A stretch of 64,000 nucleotides of DNA, from positions 26,005,489-26,069,488 of the forward strand of contig OY992832.1 of assembly GCA_963921425.1 (NCBI GenBank), given 5' to 3'. The position numbers and the translations under genes are program-made. The first letter of the stretch is position 1. Each line of letters begins with the position of its first letter. Positions 10,193 to 21,636 of this stretch are shown in pieces. A model generated the notes under the pieces. That model was given only the letters and a program-made list of their open reading frames with translations, was not told the origin of the DNA and ran no database searches. The stretch is from Dryas octopetala. Taxonomy: Eukaryota > Streptophyta > Magnoliopsida > Rosales > Rosaceae.

Positions 10193-13100
10193 TGACAGGA
10201 CCGCCCCCGGATTCCACCCTGAAACCCGGAGAGGTCCTGCGGGAATCCAAATTCAAGGAAAATCCTACCAAAAATTCGGCAGAACCTCCCCTGAAAATGG
10301 ACTAACCCAGAAATTTCTAAACCTGTTAAAAACACTTCTAAATCATCAACCACCTCTACCACAACCAAATAGGGTCTCAGACCCAACATTTTAAAATAGA
10401 AACCATTTTACAAAGCTAGAATAACGCCTACAGGGTTGGAGTAAGGATATGGACGCAAATGCCTCGACGTTATTGGCTCGACCTCCACCAAAGCTACTAC
10501 CTGGGGGGACAATGTAAGACAAAACAAAGAAACTGTGAGATAGGCTCAGTGAGTGGACAGTTAAACGGAAATGAAAATCATAGTTTGAATACTTTTTTCA
10601 GAAAAACCCTTTTAACCACATTTAACGCTTAAACCTTACGATGTCCTTTGAAATCCCCCAATTTTTTTAAAACCATTTCCCAGTAAAGTAATAAAATTTG
10701 AAGCTGAAAATCAAACTTTGAAAATCCAAGTTCTCAAACTATAAATAAATAACTTGAACTGAAAACTTTCTTCTCAAACATTCTCAATATACTGAAAATC
10801 AATAAAACTGTTCAACTGGAACTGTCTTACTTAAACTTTTACTGTCATAAACTCATCACTTAAAATACTTAACATTTGAAAACACACACCAGTCAGTTAC
10901 CCATATAATCTGTCATACATGCGTAGAGCTGAGGATCTGTCATACGCATGCAGAGCCATAAATAATCTGTCATACATGCGCAGAACCGAGAATCTGTCAT
11001 ACGCATGCAGAGCCACAAATTCTGTCTTACGTGCGCAGAGCCAAGAGTCTGTCGTACGCACGCAGAGCCGGATATTCTGTCGTACGTGCACGCAGAGCGG
11101 CCCCCAAAGGGCGAAGCATCCCGACACACGGCCCAAAGCCTATGTGTGTGCCGTGATGGGTCCCAAAGACCTATTAAATCTGGTAACCTGGAGGGTACTG
11201 CAAAGGTGGTTTGAAAACCGATAACTCATAAACACATAATTCAAATCTCAATCCTTTTCTTTTTCTTCCAAAACTATTCTTAACAAAACCAAACTCATCG
11301 AATATACATTTGTTCAACTCAAAATATCTAAATTCATAAATCCATGAAACTTTGAAATGCAAAAACCATAAATATCAATTTAAACTTAGGAAAAAGGAAT
11401 TTAAAAACCCAATTTTAACCCAAAAATCCTTTAGCTTAATTTCAAACTCAATATAGCTAAGTAATAGAATTTAATCATCAACATGTAAAAACATTTCAGA
11501 AAAATTTAAAAGTTAGTCCACTCACAGTGAGAACATCTAATGTCGATCTTCCACCGGATCGTCACGAGCCACGGTCGTCTTGCCTAAAAATAAACCAATA
11601 AAACATAAGATTAGTCTCGACTTCAACGACCAATTACAAGGTGTGTGTATAAAACTAGGTATTTCGTTCAACCCCCTATTTTCAACGGTAAAAATCAACT
11701 TCATCTTAAAGCCCATAAACACAAATCAGTATATATATTCTTCCCGGCTCAGAACCCACCACACACCAAACTTTTTAATCCGTCAACTCTACTCAAATAA
11801 AGCTTCTTGCATAGGACACCACGGTTGGGGTTCGTCCGAAAGTCGTTTCGGTAACCAAAAGTATCCAAATAGCACCCAAAATTGAGTTTCGTCAATTTGG
11901 GCAACACCCAACAGTCCAAAACAACGACCGACTTAATGTGAGTTCTTGATTTCGTGTCATCTTAAAGAATTGACGGCTGAGTGGTCGGAACCACCGCCAT
12001 CGCCACCACCACCATAGTGAATCCTGCAACTTACTCCAAATTACTTCGAATTTTGATCCTAAACATCAATCATCCTTCCTAAGAGGTAGAAATCGCCCAA
12101 TAATAGACCAAGAACAATCTCCAAAACCAAATTTCAAAGCACACCCGAACTGGCTTTAAACCCCCAAATTTCAAGTTTCAAATTTCTAGTTTTTAACAAC
12201 CAAATACATAAGGAAATGAAAAACCCAGTAGGAGAGAAGAAAACCCACCGGAAAAAGCATTGATTGGCGACGGGGAAGGCTGGAATCCGGAGAGCAATGG
12301 CGGCGGGCTGGGCTTCCTCTGGCCCTGATTTCGCGCGTGTGGGAGCTGGGCTGGCTGGAGTAATGGCCGGGAGAGGAGGCCGGCGTCGAGAAGGCTCGCC
12401 GGTGGCCTAGGCTGGTCGGGAAATGGCCGGAATTGGTCGGGCTGGGCTGAGTCGATTGCGCACAGTGGGGGAGGGAGAAGAGGGAGTCATAGAGAGAGGG
12501 AAAGCTAGGGGGTCTGTGGGGTCGGTGACGACGAGAGGGACTCGTCGCCGGCCTCTCGTCGCCGGGGAGTAGGCCGGAGCTGGCAGCGCCGGTGAGGGAA
12601 GAGAGGAGGAGGTGAGTGAGCTCGGGGAGAGAGGGAGAAGTGAGAGTGCGGGAGAGAGAGAGAGAGAAATAAAAAGGAAGAGAGAAAGTTCTAGAGAGAG
12701 AGAGAGAGAGTTGTGGAAAAATCTAGAGAGAGAGAGGAAATCTGATTTTAAAACCCACTTTTATAAATTTACAACATTGCCCCTCACTTTAAACGCCTAT
12801 ATCTTTCAATCCGTAACTCGGATTGGCGCGTGCCGCGTGTCTATGAAATCGTGGGATTGAAACCTATCTAACGGACCCGAAGTCAAAATCGAAATCTCAT
12901 TCATTTTAAAAGTCAACTTTTGGTCAAGCTTAAATTAAAACAAAAAAATATAAAATAAATTCAAAACATTTTATTTCTCAATAAATTCCCAAAATATTCA
13001 CAATAAATTCCCAAATCTTTAAAATACTTTTCGAAATCAAATTCAGAAAAATACAGTCTTACAAATTTTAAAACGAAACATTTTTAAATCCAAATTTAAC

Positions 13101-13277
13101 TTTTAAATAACGTTAAATCAATCTTAGTGAAAACGTCAAATAACTCTCAAAACTCCCAAAGTAAATTTTTTAAAAAAATTTCCAAGGTCGCGAAAACTAA
13201 ACTTCCTTGAAACCCTCTTGAAACCAAAGTTACATAAAAATTTTAACTTCCAGTGAACTTTGGGTCGGGTCGTTGCA
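10193..13277 (-). mobile_element. Solo LTR (3085 bp), reverse strand, perfect 5-bp target duplication
   Basis: Forward-strand ends are TGACAGGACCGCC and GGGTCGGGTCGTTGCA, so the element reads TG...CA. The duplication TCTCA is exact (10188-10192 and 13278-13282). It interrupts the Athila-like solo LTR, whose sequence continues on both sides. It is the same LTR family as the tandem array at 49.5-64 kb. It contains the 57-bp minisatellite (10908-11097), a GA-rich block (12600-12730) and the conserved block that ends TTTTAAAAGTCAACTTTTGG. It has no primer-binding site or internal region. Confidence 0.9.
10908..11097 (-). repeat. 57-bp higher-order minisatellite inside LTR
   Basis: Copies of ATCTGTCATACATGCGCAGA alternate with ATCTGTCATACGCATGCAGA. 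The two subunits are 27 and 30 bp, giving a 57-bp pair. About seven subunits are present and decay towards the right. The same array occurs in every LTR copy at 50-64 kb. Frames stay open on both strands because 57 is a multiple of three. Confidence 0.85.
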
Positions 13278-13666
13278 TCTCATATCATTATCAATTTAAA
13301 CTTGTACTTGAATTTGCTTACTTTCCATTTAAATTTACTTGTCTTTCATTTTAGTGTTACTTGTCATCAATCAACCAACTAACAACCAAATACTACTCAT
13401 TTGTGTATATCATGATGCTTAGCCGTGACTTTGCATAGTACATAGTAGTTTGTTGTTAGTTTTATATCCTAAAATCAATCTAGCTTGTAGTTGAAGTCTC
13501 AATCCAATCTCTTGAGTATGACAATCACCTACTTAATTCTCAATTCATACTAAAACTTGACAACTTTGCACTTGAGGTAGATAAATCAACATTCTCACCC
13601 CATATTTTCACTCACTCATCTATTGTTTGCATACTAATTAATTGTAGAAAAATTTTCTTTTCAATC

Positions 13667-14610
13667 ATGGTAAATCCAAAGGGGAATAATTGGTCCAATG
13701 AGGAAGAGGAAGCTCTAGTTGTAGCTTGGATACAACACTCTGAAGATTGTAAAATCGGTTCTAATCAACAAAATATAGATTTTTGGCGTAAAGTGTACAA
13801 TCATTTTATTCAGAATTGTCCTCGAGTCGTGGCTAATGGGCACAAATTGGGGCGGTCATAGCTCACTTCAAGAAGATAAGGCAAGCCACCTCGAAGTATC
13901 ATAAATGTATCTTGGCAGCGGAATGAGCACAAACTAGTGGGCAAAACCAAATTGATGTGGTGAGTTTTTTTGTTAATTAAATTTAAATATTTTGTGTTCC
14001 ATTTATAATTCATTAATTTGTTTTCATGTTACTAGGTGATTTTTTCTAACGTATGATACCAAGCAACCTACCCGAAAACTGTCCTTTTGGTTGACTCCAT
14101 TGTTTTGTCAAGATGCAGCATTTTGTGAAGTGGCAACATGAACTGTCAGGCACTCCAACCGACACCCCACTGATGCCGATGTCGATGACAATTATGCTGA
14201 AACGGTTCAATTGAGCGCGGTTGAGGATGATTCGGCCTTTCAACCACTTGTCGGTAGTCACCCGAAGCCACCTGGCAGAAAGAAGTCAAAGAGGGCTAGA
14301 TAAGATAGTTCCCAAGTGGCTGAAATTGCTGATAGTATCAAGACCCTTTGCCAAGATACCAAGACGTTGTCTGCTGTACGCGAGCAATTGATCAAAGAGC
14401 ACACCAATTTCAAACAAAAGCAAAAAGACTTGGAGGCCGGTCATGAAAATGAAGCTTAACACCATGTTTGAAGAATAACTAGCGTTTTGGGAGGCATGAC
14501 AGTGGGAAATTATGGCAAGATGAAATGCAAGTGCTGCTATAATGAGGCCAATCAGGGCACATCAAACTTAGAAGGGTACTTTCCCAACACTGACTTTTCA
14601 CCATATAACT
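13667..14610 (+). pseudogene. PIF/Harbinger ORF1-type Myb/trihelix-like protein, broken
   Basis: The ATG at 13667 opens a frame reading NWSNEEEEALVVAWIQHSED and FWRKVYNHFIQNCP. This is the Trp-rich helix pattern of the Myb/SANT-like domain found in ORF1 proteins of plant PIF/Harbinger elements and in NAM-associated proteins. The frame stops at 13861. Later fragments in shifted frames (PPGRKKSKRAR near 14260-14305, SVAEIADSIK-like helix, AFWEA/QWEIMARWNASAA near 14480-14550) fit the C-terminal half of the same family. ORF1 proteins assist the transposase in DNA binding. The relic has several stops and frameshifts and lies just upstream of the transposase relic on the same strand, the usual order in these elements. 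Confidence 0.65.
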
Positions 14611-14989
14611 AGTGTTAATTTCATTGTATTTTCAATTATGTTTGTCGTTTACTTTATATTTGTCGTCTATTTTATGTTTGTGTGTGTTTTATCAATATGT
14701 GTGTACTTTATGCCGTGTAATATTATGAATTGAAATAAAATATCCTATTATTAAATATGCCTTGAATTTTTACATTTCCAAGATGATAAGATTTCGATTC
14801 GTTTATGTTTCTCACATCATAAATTATAATTTGTTTAGGTTTCCAAGATGATAAGATTTTGATTCGTTTAGATGTCACACGCGTTTGCATTACAACAAAC
14901 CTAGTTCGTTGGATCGTTATCTTTGATTTCACATGTATTTTTATAAATATCATGGCTAAACCTGCGCTTTAATCACACTCTGTTTTAGG

Positions 14990-15954
14990 ATGTCTTTCAC
15001 CAACGATTATGATGAGGAGGAAGAGATGTTTAATTTGCAACTAGAAATGATGGATCAAGAAATCATAAATCTCACGGCGTGTGCCATGGGTGTTGCAGTT
15101 TCTTATGCACAACTCAATGAAAAACCAATACATGGAGGCACATCCAACCCACGACGCTATATCTCTCGAGACCGAGAACTAGGCCACAATCTTATTATGA
15201 GCAACTACTTCAACCTTGAACCAACATAATATTATCTCAAAATAATACCAAGGAAAACTCAAAATAATATCTCAAAATAAAACTATACAATGTATCCATA
15301 CTCAAGACATGGACTTGGAGTACGTATGGATTGGGTCTAGTAATACATGTATGAAGAATCATAGTTGTACGACAAAGAATCTGTCACTTTCCGTAAAGAA
15401 GGCGAATAACTTATGTGACATTCTAAGATAGTTGTTATGAAGACTTTGGTCAAATCATTAGGTTATAATTTGAGAAAGGGGTCTTCTCAAATTATAAGAC
15501 TAGACAACATCAGTTAGAAGATGTCTAGATAATAAGGATATATAGGACCTTATAAGGGTGAGTGATATTATCTTCCAAATTTTTGATGTAGAAGTTTACC
15601 AAGAGGGAAGAAAGAAATATTTAATCATAGACATTCATCTCTCAGATGCACAATTGAAAGAACGTTTGGTATTCGAAAAATTCGATGGAGAATGATACGT
15701 CAAATTAATGACTTTCCTTTGGAAAAAACAAGTACAAATTGTTGTTGCTTCAATGGCCCTCCACAACTTCATAAGAATTCATTCTATAACAGACCCATAA
15801 TTCAAACCTTATGATGATGATGAAGACCTACTTCCCATAGGAGATGAGGGAGAGCATGGAAGTGAAGAGGTTGCTCAAGAACAAAATTTAACTCATGGAT
15901 GAGAGATGGATGACGAATGCAAGAGAATTGCAAATCTTCTCACGTTTAGTTGAA
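14990..15954 (+). pseudogene. PIF/Harbinger DDE transposase, broken
   Basis: The ATG at 14990 begins an acidic N-terminus (MSFTNDYDEEEEMF) with the later motif HGGTSNPRRYISRDRELGH, typical of plant Harbinger transposases. The frame ends at 15229. The middle, with most of the DDE catalytic core, is missing or unreadable. Near 15610-15790 shifted frames show FNHRHSSLRCTIERTFG and VVASMALHNFIR, the C-terminal end of the DDE_Tnp_4 domain. The acidic tail follows. It is non-functional. The pairing with the ORF1 relic upstream supports the identification. Confidence 0.7.
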
Positions 15955-16285
15955 ACTTATGCCAAATTTTATTGCCACACAACAATTTAACATTTTTTTT
16001 CTTGAATAAATAACTATCAATGACGTTTTATTTTGCATTAAAAATTTATCATGTATGGTTTTCATTCTTTTATAATTTAATTGATGCATTAGTTGGTGTA
16101 CGAATTATAAATATATGACAGTATTCTTTATTAATTTTGTTTATAAATATTTATAAGAGAATATAATGCCCTTTTTGATAATTTGTCAATAATAAAAGTA
16201 TTTTTTTTATTATGTAGCTAAACATTATGAATAATAGTAAAAATTCTTTTATATAATAGAAAAACACTTTCATGGTTATCCAAAC
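15955..16285. other. AT-rich end of Harbinger relic and flank of hAT-like element
   Basis: No gene is seen. The 8-bp word ATCCAAAC at 16278-16285 is the left target duplication of the hAT-like element that follows. The right end of the Harbinger element was not recognised. Confidence 0.4.
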
Positions 16286-17604
16286 CAAGGAGTAAAATTT
16301 CGTTTTTTAAAGGTATGGAAATTTTAACACTATACCAAATTAATTTCGAAAAATTTCGTCGAAATTTTCCGAAATCCTCGAAATTTCGGCGAAATTTTCG
16401 AGTCGCGGGGTGGGAGGCACGGGTTCTGGGCGAGTGAGGAGGAAATTTTCGAGTCGCGGGTTCTGGGCGAGTGAGGAGGCGCGAGGCTGGCTGGGCAAGG
16501 AGGGAGGAGGCGAGCGATGGGCGCGGACGGTGGATCTGTGTGAGGTGAGCGAGCGGCGCGGGCGGCGCGGGAGGTGGGCGCAGATCTGGTGGCTGGGGAA
16601 GGACTGAAGGAAGGGAAGACCAGTGGGGGAAGAAGAGGAAAAGAAAAGAAAAAAAGAGGAAGGGCACGGGGGAAGAAGAGGGAAAGGGAGAAAAAGAAAA
16701 GAAGAGAAAAGAAAGGAATAGGAAAAAAAAAAAGAAAAGAAAAAAAAATAAGAGGAAGGGCACGGGGGAAGAAGAGGAAAAAGGAGAAAAAGAAAAGAAG
16801 AGAAAAGAAAGGAAAAGGAAAAAAAAAAGAAGAGAAAAGAAAAAAAAAAGAAGAGAAAAGAAAAAAAAAAGAAGAGAAAAGAAAAAAAAAAAAAAGAAAA
16901 GGAAAGAAAAAAAAGAAGAGAAAAAAGGAAAGATTTTTTATTTTTTTTTTAAGGTAGATTGAGATTTGGAGTCTTTAGACAATTGGAAAGAAAAAAAAAA
17001 GGTTTGAGATTTTATTTGGGGTTTGATCTGGTCAATTTTGTGTTTCGTTTAGTTATAAACATAAATTATGAAAAACAAATTTATCCCCTTATCATGAAGT
17101 TTCATTTTCTTAATGGTTTTCCAATTTTGATAATTTGTAAAATTGAAATTTTAAGTAAACAGTTGTCGCCGCTGCTATCGGATTGGTTCTATTTTAACCC
17201 AATTCGGCTTAATTTAACTATCGAAGACCATTTCCAAGTCCCTTTGAGCAAGCTTGCTACTTTTCGTTGTCACATTAGTGATTTATTCGTGTAATTTTAT
17301 TATGTAATTATTAATTAGTGAAGTATTTTTTTAACAGTATTGTCTCCGGCGCACATTATATTCATCACATATCACATGAAATCTACTATATTATTTGATT
17401 TCTTCAATGTTTTTTATCAATGTAGTAGATAATATGTTAAATAAACATATGATCAAGTTTCATTCAAAATTTCCATATTTTAATAGCAATTTTCGACGTT
17501 TTTGTCTAATTTTATCGAAATCGAAATTTTAATCGAAATTTCCGCGAAAATTTCCGTCGAAATTTCCATCGAAAATTTCCTCGAAACCGAAATTTTACTC
17601 CTTG
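16286..17604. mobile_element. hAT-like non-autonomous DNA transposon (1319 bp)
   Basis: The ends are perfect 17-bp inverted repeats: CAAGGAGTAAAATTTCG (16286-16302) and its reverse complement (17588-17604). They are flanked by an exact 8-bp duplication ATCCAAAC (16278-16285 and 17605-17612). An 8-bp duplication is the mark of the hAT superfamily. Both subterminal regions are packed with GAAATTTCG/CGAAATTTC words, the kind of repeated motif that hAT transposases bind. Inside are a GC-rich block (16400-16600) and a long purine tract. There is no transposase. The right end is about 930 bp upstream of the PRAF-type start codon, so it may bear on that promoter. Confidence 0.85.
16600..16945 (+). 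repeat. Purine-only (A/G) low-complexity tract inside hAT-like element
   Basis: About 340 bases are almost entirely A and G, built from AAGAAGAGAAAAG-like units. Long frames on both strands (16574-16957 and 16218-16763) arise from this composition, giving Lys/Arg-rich or Phe/Ser/Pro-rich peptides, and are not genes. Confidence 0.85.
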
Positions 17605-17612
17605 ATCCAAAC

Positions 17613-18360
17613 AACAAACTGCTTTCTTTATTGAGTAAAAGTGCCTTCTTATAAAAGCACTCCCAAATAGACCTTAAATTCTCCCAATTTTTATTTTGTA
17701 TTCTTTTCATTGTGTGACTTTTTTGTCATTCACACAAGAAATAGAAAAAGAAAAAAGACAGTAAATAGAAAAAAATAAAACAGATAGTGATAAAAGAAAG
17801 AAACAGAAAGACCATAAAGCAAGTGTCATGTTATAAAGAAAAAAAAAGGGTCAAATAAGAAAATTCAGATAATAACATGGGCATTATCCTAATCACCCTT
17901 CTCTTCTACCTTTTTTGCCATTCTGTTTTCAGTTCTCTCACTTGTCAACATCTTTTTATTATTTATTACACTTTCTCATAATCAAAAGAATTAAAAAATA
18001 AATATAATTCCACCACTCACTCTCTCTCTCTCTCTCTGTGGAGTTAAAGCTGTTTCTCTCTCTTCTGCAACTCATTCATAATCAGATCATACTCACCTGG
18101 ATTTTCTCACACTTTCCCTCACTTTCTTGCCCCGATTCTCTCACACACTGTCTCGAGTGCGTAACTCAGTGACTCACCAACTCACCGCTTCCGCAATTCT
18201 CGGAATCAACAAACTCTCGCCTCATTTCACTCTTGGTTTCATTCACACTAGACCAACTTACGGACTTCACTTCAAGACTCCAACGGCGTCGTTTTCTGTA
18301 CAGTTCTTGTAGTCAAAGGAGCTGAAGCTGAGAGAATTTGAGTTGAACTGAGTGGCTACG
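17613..18360 (+). promoter_or_regulatory. Probable promoter and 5' UTR of the PRAF-type gene
   Basis: An AT-rich segment with TATA-like AATAAATATAA (about 17999-18009) is followed by a (CT)n tract (18019-18038), a common feature just downstream of plant transcription starts. Pyrimidine-rich leader sequence then runs to the coding start. The placement is inferred from composition and position only. An open frame from 18127 to 18312 lacks an ATG and is not counted. Confidence 0.5.
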
Positions 18361-18498
18361 ATGGTAGATTCAAGTGTCGGTGGAGATTTGGGGCTGTTTG
18401 GGAGCGAGGATATGGGGTTCGGCTTGGAGACTCAGTTAGGAATCGGTGAATGGCAGTGTTTGGTTATGGGAATGATTGAGTCCCGAATTGGGGTTTAG
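18361..18498 (+). promoter_or_regulatory. Upstream ORF (45 codons) in the 5' UTR
   Basis: An ATG at 18361 opens a 45-codon frame ending at TAG 18496-18498, 39 bases before the main start codon. It begins MVDSSVGGDLG. A second, shorter upstream frame starts at 18450 and ends at 18479. Because they precede the main ATG in the same exon, they could lower translation of the main frame. Peptide conservation cannot be judged here. The transcript start is not known, so their presence in mRNA is inferred. Confidence 0.4.
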
Positions 18499-18537
18499 AA
18501 TTTTGAGGTACTTAGGGTTTTCTGAGGAGAAGAAGAA

Positions 18538-21500
18538 ATGTCGCGGACCGATAGGATGGCTTCCGATCTTAGCAGGACTGGCCCGGTCGAAAGAGACATT
18601 GAACAGGTATATCCTGCGTATTGGTTTTGGTTCTTTTCGGGTTTGGTTGATAATGAGTTGTTTAATGGTTTAAATTAATTGGAATATACTAATAACCCCA
18701 AATTGAGTAGTTTTGTTTGTTGCATGTGATGCTATTTTGGCGATGATGTTGTTGTTGTTGCGATTTTTTCTCATTGTGATCAAGTGGCATTGGGTTGCAG
18801 ACGGTGTGAAATGATTTTTTTGAATGTGATTTTTACTTATGGGATTTGTAGGAGCGCATTTAGATTAAGTTATGGACTCGAGTAATTGCTAACACTGATA
18901 CTTGGGTTGTTGTTCAAATGAAATGAAAGATAGTTGATTACTGAGTTTATGTGTTTACTGTTTGGTAAACATAGCTAAGAGTTGCCTTAACCATGCAGTG
19001 TTGAGTTTTCTGTGAACTTATTGTTATTTGCATTTTTTTCTGCTTTTTGTGATATGGATGTGGGGGTTGGGTAGTTGAAGTGGCAGATTTGGTTGCTCTA
19101 AGTTTAGGCATGACCATATGACAGATTTTTTAAGAGTTCACTGTATGAGTTTAGCAATCAGGTTGCAGTTACTTTGTAAACAAACAAATGCAAAGCACTA
19201 ATTCATCAGGCTGAGTTAGTCTCTATTCTTTTTCCAAAAGCTGAGTTAATCGTGTTCAGCTATCTGTTGCTGTACTTGTTTGTATGCTGATCACTTTTTA
19301 TCAGTGACAACAAATGCTCTCTATATATAATGGTATATAAATGATGAGAAGATTAAGGGACTGAAGCTGGATCAATAGCATTATTTGTTGCTTACAAATG
19401 ATGATGACTGACACACATAGTTTGGCGAGTATGAAACCAGAAACATGAAGGATGCTTTAAGTGATTTCAGTATAATTATATCAATTCAAAAGGTTATGAG
19501 TAGAGACCACAAGATGCCCACAGCAGAGAAAAATGTCAAATCTAGATAATTTTACATTATTTGAGATGGAGGATGTTGGCAATATAAATATGAAATGCAG
19601 GATCAATTATGTTTTGAGATTTAGATAATCTAGGCATGTGCATTATTGGTATGTTAGAACTGCGAAGGTGACTGGAAATAATCAGGATGAGATTAGTGAG
19701 AAAAAAAGAGAAAAATAAAGAGGGGAGGGGGGGGGGGGGGGGGGGAGGAGCTAATAGGAGGCATGGCTATGCAAAATAAAATGTTGTTTAGTGGAAAAGA
19801 ATCTTTCAATTTGTTCTCCATGATAATCTGGGCAATAATTGAAGCATGATGAAGATAATGAAAGAATTTTCTAAGATTTTTGAGATCGGAATTTTCTCCT
19901 TCTTCCCCATTATCCCTTGCCAATATGTTTCTCTTCTTGTATCAACACTTTCAGACTGCTGTTTAGGAATATTGTATTCATTACCTTGTAGAGCATCACT
20001 TCTTGGAATGAATACATTTTTAAATTGAATTTCCATGATTGGTTACTTTCCTAAGCCATTTTAATATGGGTTCTGGAAAATAGCCGGAAGGTGAAAATTT
20101 CAACATGAATTCTCAGAAGGTGTCGTATACCAGGACTCATTTCAAATTCTTGCTCATGGGTATTGATGCACTTCCGTCTTTTCTTTTCTTTAAAGTCTCT
20201 ATGTCCTTTTCACATTTTAAATATTTTGTTGATTATGCAATTTACTCATCCTTTTTCTGTACTTAGCTATAGTTACTTTTATTGGTAGTTTCTTCCCACC
20301 TGCAAATGTGCCGAAAATGCTTAAGTTAGTTTCTTGGTTGATCTTTACAACAGGCTATTACTGCTCTGAAGAAAGGGGCATACTTGCTTAAGTATGGACG
20401 AAGGGGAAAGCCCAAGTTTTGTCCCTTCCGTCTTTCCAATGTAAGCTTGGTCCTGCATTTCTTGATAAGTATATTGCAATCTTGTATTTGTGCCTGCCTT
20501 TGTGTTTCTTCATATCTATATATGTTTGTTTTATTTTCCTTGCAACAGTACCTACTAGTCGTTCATATCTCAATTTCTAGTTCAACTGATCATATTGTTT
20601 TCCATTTCCACCTTCTTACATGCATGAACAAATTTATGAATCACTTTCTATTTAAAGCTAGTGTTTGAAGTATGTGAGGTTGTATTTGGATATGTGGATA
20701 TAAAACGAGGTATTTAGAGGGTTTTGATATTAAAAAAATAAAAATAAGAAGAGATTTTTGAGACTTTTTGTTATGAATTGAAAAGATAACTCTTATTCAA
20801 GTGATTTAGATAATGAATTTAAAATGACACTTTTTTCTTGAATATTTCAAGTCCATCATATCTCATATAGTCAAATTTACCTATAGGTTAAATTAATACT
20901 TCTAAAGTAACAATTTTCACTAACAGTTCAACTTCAAAATCCCTTATTATAAATGCACATATCCAATGCAACCTAAATGCATTTCCTTTTTCATTTTATT
21001 GCGATATAAATGTTTCCCTCATGACAGTGACACATACACACACAAAAGTATGATGTTCGTGCAGCTCTAGTTTGCTTTGTTTTACTGTTCAACCAAATCA
21101 GGGATAAAAAACATATATAAGTTTCCAAATCTAGCCAAATATATGCTAGTGAGAACCCAAGTCAATCTACTCAGATATTCAATAAACATACAGTAGACAA
21201 TGATCCATTACATTTGTTTGCAATCACAAAATTTTTCTGTTCTCATTTTTTCCAAATTGTACCACTCCTTTGCATGCAATGCCACTAGACAGAAAAATAA
21301 CAGAATGGAGAGGCGGGACATGCCATTAAATGAAATAAATGAATGGGATAACATGCCTGCACATAATAATATGCCAAATGTCTTGGGGCCTAACTTACCA
21401 CATGCAATGCCACAATCTGGACCAACTTGTTCACACAGTTGGGCCACAAAGCTTGGAAAGCTTCCTTCTCTATTTCAAAAAAAGCTCTTGCCTTTTATCT

Positions 21501-21561
21501 ATTTGAGTACATGTATTCATTTGTTTTTTTTTTTTCAAAAAAAAATTATCAGAGAGAGGGG

Positions 21562-21636
<75 letters not shown>

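Larger units (their letters stand above)
9319..13591 (+). mobile_element. Solo LTR of Athila-like family, itself split by another LTR
   Basis: 9319-10192 plus 13283-13591 align with the 3' LTR of the Athila-like element at 43498-45231. Shared blocks include TTATATTCCTCTTACTTAG, GAGCAATAAAATGAGAAATT, GGACAAGAAGCTATTTTGGG, GAGTGACACCCCTTGGGAG and, at the end, GCACTTGAGGTA...CAACA. The flanking 5-mers are TTCCC (9314-9318) and TTCTC (13592-13596), a probable target duplication with one change. Without the inserted LTR the copy is about 1.18 kb. It lacks a ~550-bp block present in the 43498 LTR. No internal coding sequence is present. Confidence 0.8.

Noticed and set aside
10908..11097. CRISPR-like regular repeats
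   Set aside because: Repeats are adjacent without unique spacers, lie in a plant LTR, and no cas gene exists.
16218..16957. 181- and 127-codon frames
   Set aside because: Composition artefacts of the purine tract (Lys/Arg-rich one way, Phe/Ser/Pro-rich the other).
18127..18312. 61-codon upstream frame
   Set aside because: It has no ATG (starts at TTG) and shows no sign of coding.
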